Below, piece after piece: positions 17,978 to 27,251 of a stretch of DNA of 64,000 bases. The stretch spans positions 909,501-973,500 of the forward strand of contig NZ_CP121017.1 in the NCBI RefSeq assembly GCF_041468085.1, in the 5' to 3' direction. Below the pieces are notes generated by a model that ran no database searches, had not been told where the DNA came from, and saw only the letters and a program-made list of their open reading frames with translations. The first letter of the stretch is position 1. Every line of letters starts with the position of its first letter. The position numbers and the translations under genes are program-made. Source of the stretch: Tistrella mobilis. GTDB taxonomy: Bacteria; Pseudomonadota; Alphaproteobacteria; Tistrellales; Tistrellaceae.

Positions 17978-19525
17978 ATGAGCTGGGAAGCCGATATCGA
18001 GGACCTGCGCCGTCGTCAGGCGATGACCGCGCGGATGGGTGGTGAAGAAAAAGTCGCGCGTCAGCATGCCAACGGCAAGCTGACGGTGCGGGAGCGCATC
18101 GACGCCCTGCTGGACCAGGGCAGCTTTCGCGAGATCGGCTCGGTCGCCGGCCGCGGCAGCTATGATGCGGACGGCAATCTGGTCGATCTGTCGCCGGCCA
18201 ATTTCGTCTTCGGCCGCGGCCGGATCGACGGCCGGCCGGTGGTGGTGGGCGGTGATGATTTCACCGTCCGCGGCGGTGCCGCCGATGCCTCGATCCACGA
18301 AAAGCAGGTGCAGTGCGAAAAGCTGGCCGGGGAATACCGCCAGCCGCTGATCCGCCTGGTCGACGGCACCGGCGGCGGCGGCTCGGTCAAATCCTACGAG
18401 ACCATCGGCCATACCTATGTGCCCGCCAATCCCGGCTGGGAGGTGGTGGTGCAGAACCTTGAAACCATCCCGGTCGTGGCGCTGGCGCTGGGCTCGGTGG
18501 CGGGGCTCGGCGCCGCGAAGACGGTTGCCAGCCATTATTCGCTGATGGTGAAGGACATCTCGCAGATGTTCATCGCCGGCCCCGCGGTGGTGGCGCGGGC
18601 GGGCGAAAGCCTGACCAAGGAAGAGCTGGGCGGCGCGATGATCCACGCCAAGGCCGGCGCGGTCGACGATGTGGTCGAAAGCGAGGCCGAGGCGTTCGAG
18701 CGCGCCCGCCGTTTCCTCTCTTACCTGCCGTCTTCGGTGGACGAGCTGCCGCCCCGGATTGCGCCGACCGACGATCCGGAGCGCCGCGACGACTGGCTGA
18801 TCAAGGCGGTGCCCCGGGAACGCCGCCGGGTCTATGACATGCGCCGGATCGTGAAATCGGTGGTCGACCAGGGCAGTTTCTTCGAGATGGGCAAGTGGTT
18901 CGGCCGCTCGGCCATCACCGGCCTGGCCCGGATCGACGGCTGGCCGGTGGCCGTGCTGGCCAGCGACCCGCATTTCTACGGCGGCGGCTGGACGGCCGAC
19001 ACGGCGCAGAAGGTGGTGCGCTTCGTGGACCTTGCCGACACCTTCCACCTGCCGGTGGTGCATCTGGTCGACATCCCGGGTTTCCTGATCGGGCTGGATG
19101 CCGAGAAGACCGCCACCATCCGCCACGGCGCCCGGGCGCTTTCGGCGGTGTATCAGGCGCGGGTGCCCTGGTGCACGGTTGTCATCCGCCGGGCCTTCGG
19201 CGTGGCTGGCGCCGCGATGATGAACCATACCCGCGCGCGCTATCGCTTTGCCTGGCCCTCGGGCGACTGGGGATCGCTGCCCATGGAAGGGGGGATCGAG
19301 GTCGCCTATCGCGCCGAACTCGACAAGGCTCCCGACCGCGAGGCCGCGATGGCCGAAATCACCGAACGGCTGGAAAAGGTCCGCTCCCCCTTCCGCAGCG
19401 CCGAGGCCTTCTCGATCGAGGAAATCATCGACCCCCGCGACACCCGCCCGCTGCTCTGCGAATTCGCCAATCTGGCGGCTCCGCTGCGCAGGCCGGGCTT
19501 CAGGGCGGCGGGGTTCAGGCCCTGA
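17978..19525 (+). CDS. Acyl-CoA carboxylase carboxyltransferase subunit (propionyl/methylcrotonyl-CoA type)
   Basis: 515 residues from the ATG at 17978 with a GAGGA site. It has the two crotonase-like halves of the biotin-dependent carboxyltransferase beta subunit: the N-half opens with KLTVRERIDALLDQGSF, and the C-half contains VVHLVDIPGFLIG and RRAFGVAGAAMM. It would move carboxyl from biotin to an acyl-CoA. No biotin carboxylase or biotin carrier gene is nearby, so partners must be elsewhere. Confidence 0.9.
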   Translation: MSWEADIEDLRRRQAMTARMGGEEKVARQHANGKLTVRERIDALLDQGSFREIGSVAGRGSYDADGNLVDLSPANFVFGRGRIDGRPVVVGGDDFTVRGGAADASIHEKQVQCEKLAGEYRQPLIRLVDGTGGGGSVKSYETIGHTYVPANPGWEVVVQNLETIPVVALALGSVAGLGAAKTVASHYSLMVKDISQMFIAGPAVVARAGESLTKEELGGAMIHAKAGAVDDVVESEAEAFERARRFLSYLPSSVDELPPRIAPTDDPERRDDWLIKAVPRERRRVYDMRRIVKSVVDQGSFFEMGKWFGRSAITGLARIDGWPVAVLASDPHFYGGGWTADTAQKVVRFVDLADTFHLPVVHLVDIPGFLIGLDAEKTATIRHGARALSAVYQARVPWCTVVIRRAFGVAGAAMMNHTRARYRFAWPSGDWGSLPMEGGIEVAYRAELDKAPDREAAMAEITERLEKVRSPFRSAEAFSIEEIIDPRDTRPLLCEFANLAAPLRRPGFRAAGFRP

Positions 19526-19550
19526 CGGCATCCGTACCACCGGCTTCCGC

Positions 19551-19584
19551 GAAGCCCCGCCATCAGGCGGGGCTTCGTATTTTT
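19551..19584 (+). terminator. Rho-independent terminator
   Basis: A perfect stem GAAGCCCCGCC / GGCGGGGCTTC with a 4-base loop is followed by TATTTTT, 26 bp after the carboxyltransferase stop. Confidence 0.85.
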
Positions 19585-19947
19585 CGGGTGAGGCGGGCTT
19601 CGCCCCCGGATGTCCGGCGGTCGAATACTTTGAAAATATTGCGGTCTGTTGTTTGTAGCAGATCGGGACACCATATGTTCAAGATCTGGCGGGGCGTATC
19701 GACGCCCGGATAACTGTCGCAGACCGGGCGATTTCAGGCGCAGGGGGGATCATCGTCCCTGCAGAAGGCGATCGATGCCGAGGGGCGGCGCCAGCGTGAT
19801 CATGGTGGGCCGTGATCATGGTCGTCAGCAGGACCGGCGCGCCGAAGACAGCGGCAGACGCGGAACCAAAGTGATCCCGAGCCGTTTCATTCCGGAGCCT
19901 CTGGCGAGAGAGCCTCTGACGATTCCGGCCCAGCAAGAGTACACAGC
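19585..19947. other. Gene-free stretch upstream of the desaturase
   Basis: About 360 bp with lower GC than the window and no credible reading frame. It probably carries the desaturase promoter; no site could be named with confidence. Confidence 0.5.
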
Positions 19948-21012
19948 ATGAATACATCAGCAGATCTGCGACGGGATGCGCGGCATTTCCAGGCGCCGAT
20001 CTTACACAAGAGCCTCCTCCAGGTGGCAACATCGTTCGGCGGCTTCTGGGCCAGCTGTGCCGCCATGTATCTCTTAAGCGATATATCCTACTGGCTGTCG
20101 CTGGCGCTTGCTCCGCTGGCCGCCGGGTTTCTGGTGCGCATCTTCATCATTCAGCATGATTGCGGGCACTGGTCGTTTTTTCGCGAACGCCGGGCAAACG
20201 ATCTTCTGGGCTTTGCCTGCAGCCTCTTCACGCTGGCGCCTTACGCATCCTGGCGCCGTCAGCATGCGGGCCATCACGGCGTGTGGAACAATCTCGACCG
20301 CCGGCAGAGCGGCGCCGACATCTATTCATCCTGCCTCACCGTCGCCGAATACAACGACCTTAGCCCGTGGCGGCGCTGGTGGTGCCGGACGACCCGGCAT
20401 CCGCTGGTCGCCAATCTTCTCCTGCCGCCCCTGGTCTTTCTGGGGCTCTACCGGGTGCCGTTCGACGCACCGCCGACATGGCGACGCGAACGTCGGGCGG
20501 TCTATGTGACCGATGCGGCGCTGGTCGCGCTATTCGGTGGCCTGGGTCTGCTGCTCGGCTTCGGTGAGGTCGCGAGCATACAACTTCCGGTCATGATATT
20601 GGCGTCGATCATCGGCGTATGGCTGTTTTCCGTCCAGCATCGGGCCGAGACGACGCGGTGGGCGCGCGAGCGTGACTGGGATCCGGTCTCAGCCTCCCTG
20701 CAGGGATCGACCTGCCTGCGCCTGCCGGCCGTTCTGCAATGGTTCACCGGGAATATCGGTTTTCATCATGTGCATCATCTGAATGCACGCATCCCCAACT
20801 ATCGGCTCCAGGAATGTCATGAGTCGATCCGCGAGCTGCATGATGTTCCGACCCTGTCCCTCCGGGCGGGGCTCGGCGCGGTGCGCTATGCCCTGTGGGA
20901 CGAACAGCGCGGACGCATGGTCACGTTCCGCGAGGCAGGGCGCATATCCGACACGGCAATGCCGCCAGCCTGCCCCGCCGGCAGGCCCCCGGTCGTGAAA
21001 GCGGGCGACTGA
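19948..21012 (+). CDS. Fatty acid desaturase, membrane-bound
   Basis: 354 residues. Three histidine clusters bind the di-iron centre: HDCGH near residue 70, HAGHH near 107 and HHVHH near 272. Hydrophobic pairs lie before the first and between the second and third clusters, the topology of acyl-lipid desaturases of the delta-12/omega-3 group. It would introduce a double bond into membrane lipid acyl chains using O2. Base composition is less GC-rich than the flanking genes, and it is followed by toxin-antitoxin remnants, which hints at acquisition. Regiospecificity cannot be assigned. Confidence 0.88.
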   Translation: MNTSADLRRDARHFQAPILHKSLLQVATSFGGFWASCAAMYLLSDISYWLSLALAPLAAGFLVRIFIIQHDCGHWSFFRERRANDLLGFACSLFTLAPYASWRRQHAGHHGVWNNLDRRQSGADIYSSCLTVAEYNDLSPWRRWWCRTTRHPLVANLLLPPLVFLGLYRVPFDAPPTWRRERRAVYVTDAALVALFGGLGLLLGFGEVASIQLPVMILASIIGVWLFSVQHRAETTRWARERDWDPVSASLQGSTCLRLPAVLQWFTGNIGFHHVHHLNARIPNYRLQECHESIRELHDVPTLSLRAGLGAVRYALWDEQRGRMVTFREAGRISDTAMPPACPAGRPPVVKAGD

Positions 21013-21147
21013 TCGAGGGATCGTCTGCCATTTCAGGCGGTTGTCAGAACCCGTCTGGAGACCCGCATGTGGACCCGGGCCACGCACCTGCCGCTCTGCG
21101 CATTCACCGGCCTGGCGACCTGAACGGACACGGCCGGAGACAGGGTC

Positions 21148-21432
21148 ATGACCAGCATCACCATCCACGATCTGGACAACGCGCTGACACGCCGCCTCAG
21201 TCGCCGCGCCGCCGAGCACGGCCGGTCGGTGGAAGAGGAAGCGCGGGACATCCTGCACCAGGTGATCACCGGCAGCACGGCCGAGGACGCGGACATGAAG
21301 GCGGCGCAGGGTCGGGCCGCCGTGTCGGAAAACCTGGGCCGGACCATTCATGCCCGCTTTGCCGCCATTGGTGGGGTGGATCTGGAGGCTCCGGGGCGGG
21401 GGACAATGCGCGAACCGCCGTCATTTTCCTGA
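21148..21432 (+). CDS. FitA/VapB-type antitoxin with RHH N-terminus
   Basis: 94 residues. The N-terminus TSITIHDLDNALTRRLSRRAAEHGRSVEEEARDIL (read in two parts) is the ribbon-helix-helix pattern of FitA-like plasmid-stability antitoxins. It is followed 18 bp later by a PIN-domain toxin start. It would bind the operon promoter and neutralise the toxin. The partner is truncated, so it may now act alone. Confidence 0.85.
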   Translation: MTSITIHDLDNALTRRLSRRAAEHGRSVEEEARDILHQVITGSTAEDADMKAAQGRAAVSENLGRTIHARFAAIGGVDLEAPGRGTMREPPSFS

Positions 21433-21450
21433 GGGCTGCGGATCGCACGC

Positions 21451-21711
21451 ATGATTCTGGTCGACACCAATGTCATCTCGGACGTGATGCGCGCCGTTCC
21501 CGCGGCTGTGGTCCTGGACTGGTTCGCGCGGCACGAGCCGACGGAGCTTTTCCTCAGCGCCATCAGCGAGGCCGAGTTGCGACGGGGGCTGCTGCCTCTC
21601 CGGTTGATTGACTTCCGGCCGCCGTTGACCGACAGTCCCGACATCGGCTTTGAGAATGCGGGCGAACGCCTCCCCTCATCGTCAACGGTTTACGATCCAA
21701 AACCCGCCTGA
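21451..21711 (+). pseudogene. VapC/FitB PIN-domain toxin, truncated
   Basis: The first 45 residues are a good PIN-domain start: MILVDTNVISDVMR with the first acidic active-site residue, then ISEAELRRG with the second. The product then diverges and stops at 86 residues, whereas this family has about 135-145. The DxD-type acidic residues of the C-terminal half are missing, so ribonuclease activity is not expected. An internal deletion or frameshift has removed the rest, and the stop codon lies inside a terminator hairpin. Confidence 0.8.
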
Positions 21712-21728
21712 TACGGCGGGTTTTGTGA
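21699..21728 (+). terminator. Rho-independent terminator (possibly bidirectional)
   Basis: Perfect stem AAAACCCGCC / GGCGGGTTTT with a 6-base loop; the T run follows on the plus strand and the mirrored A run serves the minus strand. It ends the toxin-antitoxin unit. Confidence 0.85.
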
Positions 21729-21776
21729 TTTCAGCCAGAAAGAAAGGCGGGTATCTCCTGTCTTCGGACACGCTTT

Positions 21777-22118
21777 TCAGCGCCGCCGCCGCTCCATCAC
21801 CCCCACAATCCCCGCCAGCAGTTCCACATCTTCTTCCGGCAACAGCTTCACCCCGTTGAGGACTTTCAGGGCGCTGTCGGACATGGTCTGCAGTTCGCCG
21901 GGGGCGGGCAGGGTGTCGAGGAAGAAGTCGGCGATCCGCACGTTCAGGATGCGGGCGAGCTGGTCGAGCGTGCGGATGCTGGTGATCACCCGGCCGCGTT
22001 CGAAATTGGAGATGGTTTCGACGTTCTTGCGCATCAATTGGGCAAGCTGCGCCTGCGTCAGACCGCGGGCTTCGCGGAACGCTCTGATGCGTGTGCCGAT
22101 GTGAATGCCGATGTCCAT
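21777..22118 (-). CDS. XRE-family helix-turn-helix protein
   Basis: 113 residues. Residues about 8-62 form a cro/C1-type helix-turn-helix (RAFREARGLTQAQLAQLM, then TISNFERGR). The C-terminal 40 residues are unlike known dimerisation domains and end in an arginine run. It stands alone, convergent with the toxin-antitoxin unit. The target is unknown. Confidence 0.85.
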   Translation of the reverse strand: MDIGIHIGTRIRAFREARGLTQAQLAQLMRKNVETISNFERGRVITSIRTLDQLARILNVRIADFFLDTLPAPGELQTMSDSALKVLNGVKLLPEEDVELLAGIVGVMERRRR

Positions 22119-22262
22119 GGGCCCGATCCTGCGGACAAAGCCATCGGCTGACCATCTGCGTAATACACGGGGTCTTTTACCCTATGTAATTTTAGGGTAT
22201 GGGTGGCGTTCGGCGCATGGGGAGGCGTGCGGATCAACCGCGGATAGGGCAGGTGCAGGGGC

Positions 22263-22814
22263 ATGGCGACGGGAAACCGGCGGGGCGGGCGCAGATCGGG
22301 CAGGCGGGTGGCGGCCGTCACCCTCCCACCCCCCGCCCATGCCGCCTGGCAACGCCTGCCGCCTGAACTTGTCCCTTTCGATCCGTCCCCGCCGGACGGG
22401 GGCGCGCGGCCGGTCTGGTATCTGGCGGCCGAGGGGCGGGAGAGTGTGCTGGTCGCCAGCTGCCGCGCCGGTGGCGGGCCGGTGCTGTACTGGGTGGCAC
22501 TGGCCGGGGCCGCGCGTGCCGGCGGGCGGGTGCCGCCGGGGGTGGCGGCGCTGGAGGTGGTGTGGCGGGTGGGCGACGGGCCGGCAGAGGCCGGTGTCTG
22601 GTGGGCCGGGCCCACGCCCGACATGCTGCGGCCGGAAGGCGATCTGGCGCTGCTGGAGCGGCTGGCCGGCGAGACGCGTTTCGAAATGCAGGGCGCCCGG
22701 CTGCCCGTCCAGCGCTTCGACGTGACCGGCACCGCAACCGTGGTCACCGATGTGGTGACGGCCTGCCTGCCCGGCCGCACCGCCCCGCCGGCATCCGCCG
22801 CCCCAACCGACTGA
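22263..22814 (+). CDS. Hypothetical protein
   Basis: 183 residues in a frame with an amino-acid pattern that looks like a folded protein (VLYWVALAGAARAGG; FEMQGARLPVQRFDVTG; VVTDVVTACLPG). The last part vaguely resembles the C-terminus of invasion-associated-locus-B-like or TrbI-adjacent small proteins, but not enough to name it. No signal peptide is seen. It is convergent with the LodB-like gene. The opposite strand is also open here, so some doubt remains. Confidence 0.55.
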   Translation: MATGNRRGGRRSGRRVAAVTLPPPAHAAWQRLPPELVPFDPSPPDGGARPVWYLAAEGRESVLVASCRAGGGPVLYWVALAGAARAGGRVPPGVAALEVVWRVGDGPAEAGVWWAGPTPDMLRPEGDLALLERLAGETRFEMQGARLPVQRFDVTGTATVVTDVVTACLPGRTAPPASAAPTD

Positions 22815-22831
22815 CGCGGGGAAAGGCCGGA

Positions 22832-24133
22832 TCAGCCCTGGCCCGATCGCCCCGCCCAGAATTCCGCCCCCGCGAACCGCCCCGCCGCCTGGGCGTAATA
22901 GGCGGCCAGACGGCTGAGATAGACCGCACGAAGGCGGGCCTGCGCCGCAACCACCTGGGCGACGGCGCTGGTGTCGCCGCCAAGTGCCGCATCCACCGCG
23001 CGCGCCGCCTGGCGGCCGGCATGCATGGCCGACAGCAGCCCCTGCGCCGACAGCGGGTCCCAGGCCTGGCCGGCATCGCCCGCCGCGATCCAGCCGGGGC
23101 CGGCCAGCCGGTCGAGCGCGGTTCCGCCGGCATCGCAGGCGGCGATCTGGTCCAGCGCCGCCCCGGCATCGGCATGGCCGGTCAGACGGGCGAGATGGGG
23201 GGCCGCAAGCCGTGCCGCATGCCAGCGCGGCCGGTCGGCCAGGATGCGCGCCGCCGTGGCCGGGGTGGTGTGCAGCGCCGCCATCACCGCGCCCGACGGC
23301 AGACGCGCGGCATACCACCAGCCCTCGGGCACCGCCTCGATCACCGTCCGGTCGAAGCCCGGATCGGCCATCGGGCCGTCGGTGACGCAGAGCCTTGCGA
23401 AGATCGCGATCAGGCGGTCGTCGCGCAGCCGGCCCGCGCCCAGCTGGCGGGCGACGGCCGCCCGCCGCCCGGTGGCGTCGATCAGCCAGCGCGCCAGCAC
23501 CGGCGGCCCGCCATCGGAGAAATCGACCCGCCAGAGCGGCGCCGTATCCGGCCCCGCATCGCGCCCCGTGCTGTCGGTCACCAACCGGTCGACCTTCACC
23601 ACCCGCGCCCGCCGCCATCCGGCGCCGGCATCGATGGCCGCCTCCCGAAGGGCCGCGTCGAAGGCCGGGCGGTCCAGCCGCCAGCCGGGCCCGTCGGGGC
23701 TGCGCAGGAAATCGGTCGCCTCCAGCTCGCCGGAGGCCCAGGCGGACCAGCTGCCGCGGACGCGGGTATGGCGGTCGGGATCGGGCGGCGGCAGGCCGGC
23801 CGCGCGGAAGAAACCGGCCGCGGCCCCGGGCAGGGCCTCGCCGATCTTCAGCTCCGCCGGGGCGCCGCCCGCGCCGCCGGATACGCCGCCGGCCGGGCCG
23901 GGGCGCAGGCGCCCCGGATCTGCGATCATCGCCCGGCGCCCGGCCATGGCCAGCGCATGCGCCGCAACGGCCCCGGCCGGGCCGCCGCCGGCGATCAGGA
24001 CATCGACCACGCGGGCGGCCGGTGCAGCCGGCCGCCCGGGCCGGGCATCAGCGGCGTCTGTCGGTGTGGCGGACACGGATCGACCGGAACTCCTCCATCT
24101 GTGCCTCGCTTTCCCAGCCGGCGCGGCGGGCAT
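22832..24133 (-). CDS. LodB-like FAD-dependent oxidoreductase
   Basis: 433 residues if started at the ATG at 24133, which has a GGAGA site and overlaps the LodA-like gene by about 86 bp; a GTG at 24010 would give about 392 residues beginning at the dinucleotide fold. That fold reads VDVLIAGGGPAGAVAAH; later motifs are WLIDATGRRA and IAAGDAGQAWDPLSAQGL, as in tryptophan-halogenase/geranylgeranyl-reductase-like flavoproteins. LodB proteins of this type are required to build the cysteine tryptophylquinone cofactor in LodA. Position immediately after the LodA-like gene supports that role. Confidence 0.82.
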   Translation of the reverse strand: MPAAPAGKARHRWRSSGRSVSATPTDAADARPGRPAAPAARVVDVLIAGGGPAGAVAAHALAMAGRRAMIADPGRLRPGPAGGVSGGAGGAPAELKIGEALPGAAAGFFRAAGLPPPDPDRHTRVRGSWSAWASGELEATDFLRSPDGPGWRLDRPAFDAALREAAIDAGAGWRRARVVKVDRLVTDSTGRDAGPDTAPLWRVDFSDGGPPVLARWLIDATGRRAAVARQLGAGRLRDDRLIAIFARLCVTDGPMADPGFDRTVIEAVPEGWWYAARLPSGAVMAALHTTPATAARILADRPRWHAARLAAPHLARLTGHADAGAALDQIAACDAGGTALDRLAGPGWIAAGDAGQAWDPLSAQGLLSAMHAGRQAARAVDAALGGDTSAVAQVVAAQARLRAVYLSRLAAYYAQAAGRFAGAEFWAGRSGQG

Positions 24134-25967
24134 CGCTCTCCGGCCCCTTGGCCGGGGCGGCAGCAGTGAAGGCGGCCTTCATCAACGCGGCCCCACGGCT
24201 TTCCACAAAGATCACCGGCGGCAGATCGGCGTCATCCTGCACGCCCGGGCGCGCTTCCACAATGCCCTGGGCACCGAAACGGGCAATCATCTGGTCCATC
24301 ACGTCGGCAACGCTGCCGGTGAAGCCGCGCATCCAGCTGGCCCGGCGCTGGAAGGCCGCCACCCGCTGACTGCGGGGCAGGCTCTCATCCATCACCGTCT
24401 GGTAGTCTTCCTCCGTCAGCACCTGGTTCGGCACCCGTGCCGGCCAGAAGGACGGCAGATAGGGGTCGTAAGCCGCATCATAGCCCGACCGGCAGAAGGC
24501 CGTGTCGCCCTGCCAGGGCAGCGCCATCCAGCGCGTCACATCCCCCGGCGCCTGGGCATAGACCGGCCCGCCGGGGCTGAGCGCCACCGCCTGGGTCAGT
24601 TCCTTGCCGTAATCCTGCTCCGGCTGGCCGGCCGGGCGATGGCGCAGGCGATAGGGCGCCTGATACATGCTGCCATGGCGCATCGGCCAGGTGACCTCGC
24701 AGCCCGGATGGAAGGCATCGGCGATGCAGTAATGCAGGGCCGCCTTGTCCAGCATTGCCGGCTGATCTTCCAGCGGCACCTGATCGATGCTGTGCGGGGC
24801 GGGCCCCGAGGGCCGGTCGTCGGTGAAACGCCCCTCGACCCACATTTCCATCAGCGCCGCCCGGGTGGCCGACATCGGCAGATAGTTGTTCGGGTCATCG
24901 GACTGGAACGAGCCATAGGCATCGCCATAGAGCCAGGGCCAGACGCTGGGTTCGCAGGCGATGGTGTGCGGCGCGCGGAAGGCGTTGTAAATGTTCCGCC
25001 GCAGCTCCATCCAGGGGTCGTCGCCGCCCGCGGGCGGGGTCGCCAGCCTGTCGATCAGGGCGGGATCGGTGAAATCCATCGGCCCGCCGGCGCCGAACAG
25101 CCCGGCAAAGCCCTTGTTGACCCATTGCAGCCCCGTCAGCCGTTCCAGCACCGGCTGGATATCGCGGGCAAAGGAGGCGACATCCGGCATCGGCAGCCGG
25201 CCGCTTTCAATATAGGTGTCGGTCAACAGGTCGTGGAGCGTGCGCCACGAGATGACGTCGGGCGCATAATTCGGCGGCGCCACCACCACCCAGGCCGGTT
25301 CCACCGGCAGCGGCCGGCCATCCAGCACCACCGCCGCCGTCACCGGCCCGTCGGAGGTGTCGTCGTACCAGTCATCGGCATTGTTGAAGCTGTTCGGATC
25401 CTCGGGCCGGTAGACCGGTGCCCCCGAGGGGGAGGCAGAGGCCCCGCGGCCGCCCAGGAACAGCAGCCGCCCGGCATCATCGGTCCGGATCTCGCCCAGC
25501 GGCACCACCGTGTCCTTGAACTTGCCGGTGTCGAAGGCATGGTCGGCGCCGCCCGAGACATCGGGCCCGGAGATGCTGCGCGGACCGGGATCGATCACCA
25601 GGATGCCGCGCTGGGCGAAGGGGACGTCGGGGTTGCGGCGCGGCACGGCCATCGTCGCCGCTTCGGGGATGTCCAGCGCCGCCTGAAACTGGTACCAGGC
25701 GGCCTTGCGGTTCACCGGATGTACCGTCCAGGTGATGTCGGCATCCGCCGCCGTCAGCTCGCGCACCACCCGGCCTTCGGCGTCATAGCCATAAATCCGG
25801 AACCGTGCCGCCTGACGCTTCAGCGCCCCGGCCTCGTCGCGATAAAAGCCGGGCTCTTCAGGCTGTGGTGTGGTCACTTCAGGGCCGATGTAATACGCCG
25901 TGACGGCATCGCCGATGCGTGCCACCCCGATTGCCGGGTGGATTGCCGCCCGCACGATCTCTGCCAT
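24048..25967 (-). CDS. LodA-like cysteine-tryptophylquinone (CTQ) amino acid oxidase
   Basis: 639 residues from the ATG at 25967, which follows GGAGG. The start VRAAIHPAIGVARIGD is typical of LodA/GoxA proteins. Residues about 417-427 (DAFHPGCEVTW) hold the likely CTQ cysteine, Cys423. Trp485 in MALPWQGD is the likely partner tryptophan, 62 residues later, close to the 65-residue spacing I recall for Marinomonas LodA. Known members oxidatively deaminate lysine (LodA) or glycine (GoxA), releasing H2O2, and the lysine enzyme is antimicrobial. The substrate here is not known. It is followed by its LodB-type maturation partner. Confidence 0.85.
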   Translation of the reverse strand: MAEIVRAAIHPAIGVARIGDAVTAYYIGPEVTTPQPEEPGFYRDEAGALKRQAARFRIYGYDAEGRVVRELTAADADITWTVHPVNRKAAWYQFQAALDIPEAATMAVPRRNPDVPFAQRGILVIDPGPRSISGPDVSGGADHAFDTGKFKDTVVPLGEIRTDDAGRLLFLGGRGASASPSGAPVYRPEDPNSFNNADDWYDDTSDGPVTAAVVLDGRPLPVEPAWVVVAPPNYAPDVISWRTLHDLLTDTYIESGRLPMPDVASFARDIQPVLERLTGLQWVNKGFAGLFGAGGPMDFTDPALIDRLATPPAGGDDPWMELRRNIYNAFRAPHTIACEPSVWPWLYGDAYGSFQSDDPNNYLPMSATRAALMEMWVEGRFTDDRPSGPAPHSIDQVPLEDQPAMLDKAALHYCIADAFHPGCEVTWPMRHGSMYQAPYRLRHRPAGQPEQDYGKELTQAVALSPGGPVYAQAPGDVTRWMALPWQGDTAFCRSGYDAAYDPYLPSFWPARVPNQVLTEEDYQTVMDESLPRSQRVAAFQRRASWMRGFTGSVADVMDQMIARFGAQGIVEARPGVQDDADLPPVIFVESRGAALMKAAFTAAAPAKGPESDARRAGWESEAQMEEFRSIRVRHTDRRR

Positions 25968-26279
25968 TCGTCCTGCCTCCCTCTCCGCCGGCCCCGCTTC
26001 CGGCGCGCCGGTTATCGAGACCTGTTGGGCACATGATGCCAGCAGCCCTCCCGGAATGCATCGGATCTTTTCGCTTTGCGCGCTATACACGTCGGGCTTG
26101 CATCTTGCGGGCGAGAAAACGGGCATGGCCGCGGCCGGCAGCCGACGCCGTCATCCCGCATCCCATGCATTCCGCGGCGGTCCGCGATTGAGCGGACCGG
26201 CCTTCGCCGTCTATGCTGTCGGGGCCGCGCGGGTGCGGCCGGGACGGGGCGAACGACAGGCACGGAGATCACGCGACGC

Positions 26280-27251
26280 ATGGCGCGACAATCAGCGCGG
26301 CGGAAGCCCACGCGGCCGGGATTGCGGCAGCGGTTCCTGGCGTGGTGGCGCGGGCGCAACCAGCCGGTGCTCGCCCTGCCGGCGCCGACGCCGGCCCTGC
26401 CGATCCTGGATCTGATCAACCGGGTGGACCCCGATCCGCCATCGGACGATCAGGTGATCGGCAAAAAGGGCAAGGGGCCGCTGTGGACGGTGGACCGGAT
26501 CACGGTCGCCGAACATCTGTGGGGCGAGGGCTTCATCCAGCCCGGCGGCCCTGAACTGGTCGACGAGCTGATCCGGCCGCTGAGCCTGGACAGTTCCATG
26601 CAGGTGCTCGACATCGGCGCCGGGCTGGGCGGGGTTGCGCGCGCGATCACGAAGCAGACCGATGCCTGGGTCACCGCCTTCGAGCCCGACCCGCTGCTGG
26701 CCGAGCGCGGCAACGAGTATTCGACCAAGGCCGGCCTTGGCCGCAAGGCGCCGGTGCAGCGCTTCGATGCCGGGGAAAGCAAGCTCAAGGCGAATGTCTA
26801 CGACGCGGTGATCAGCCGCGAGGCGCTGTTCACCATGCCCGACAAGCCGCAGCTGATCCGCAATCTGGCCGGCGCCCTGAAACCGCAGACCGGGCAGATG
26901 CTGTTCACCGACTATATGCTGCCCGCCCGGGGCTATGTGATCCCCGATCTTCGAACCTGGGCGGCGGTGGAACCGGTGATGCCCGACCCCTGGAGCCTGG
27001 ACGAGGCGCTGGCGACCATGGAGGCCCTGCGCCTGGACGTGCGCATCCGCGACGACATCAGCGAACTCGTCCATCGGATGATCCGGCGCGGCTGGGCGGA
27101 TTTCGCCAGACGGCTGGAAGGTGGCAACATGACCCGTGGCTTCCGTCGGGCGCTGCTGAAAGAGATCGAGATGTGGGCGGCGCGCGCGACGCTGATCGAA
27201 CGCGGCCATCTGAAGGTCTATCGGGTTTATGCCCGACGGGTGGGGCGCTAG
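26280..27251 (+). CDS. SAM-dependent class I methyltransferase
   Basis: 323 residues from the ATG at 26280, with a GGAG site about 15 bases upstream. A basic, proline-rich N-terminus of about 50 residues precedes the methyltransferase core; the SAM-binding motif VLDIGAGLGGVARAI lies near residue 120 and motif II includes VYDAVISREAL. The region resembles phosphoethanolamine- or sterol-type type-11 methyltransferases, but the substrate is not assignable. It overlaps the convergent hypothetical gene by four bases and is divergent from the LodA-like gene. Confidence 0.85.
   Translation: MARQSARRKPTRPGLRQRFLAWWRGRNQPVLALPAPTPALPILDLINRVDPDPPSDDQVIGKKGKGPLWTVDRITVAEHLWGEGFIQPGGPELVDELIRPLSLDSSMQVLDIGAGLGGVARAITKQTDAWVTAFEPDPLLAERGNEYSTKAGLGRKAPVQRFDAGESKLKANVYDAVISREALFTMPDKPQLIRNLAGALKPQTGQMLFTDYMLPARGYVIPDLRTWAAVEPVMPDPWSLDEALATMEALRLDVRIRDDISELVHRMIRRGWADFARRLEGGNMTRGFRRALLKEIEMWAARATLIERGHLKVYRVYARRVGR

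Noticed and set aside
19649-19951. Possible 100-residue gene between the carboxyltransferase and the desaturase
   Set aside because: Composition and lack of any motif suggest noise; it overlaps the desaturase start region.
22971-26036. Long plus-strand open frame of about 1,000 codons opposite the LodA/LodB genes
   Set aside because: It is dominated by R, P, A, G and S without motifs; it is the shadow expected opposite GC-rich genes, and the minus strand carries clear LodA/LodB motifs.
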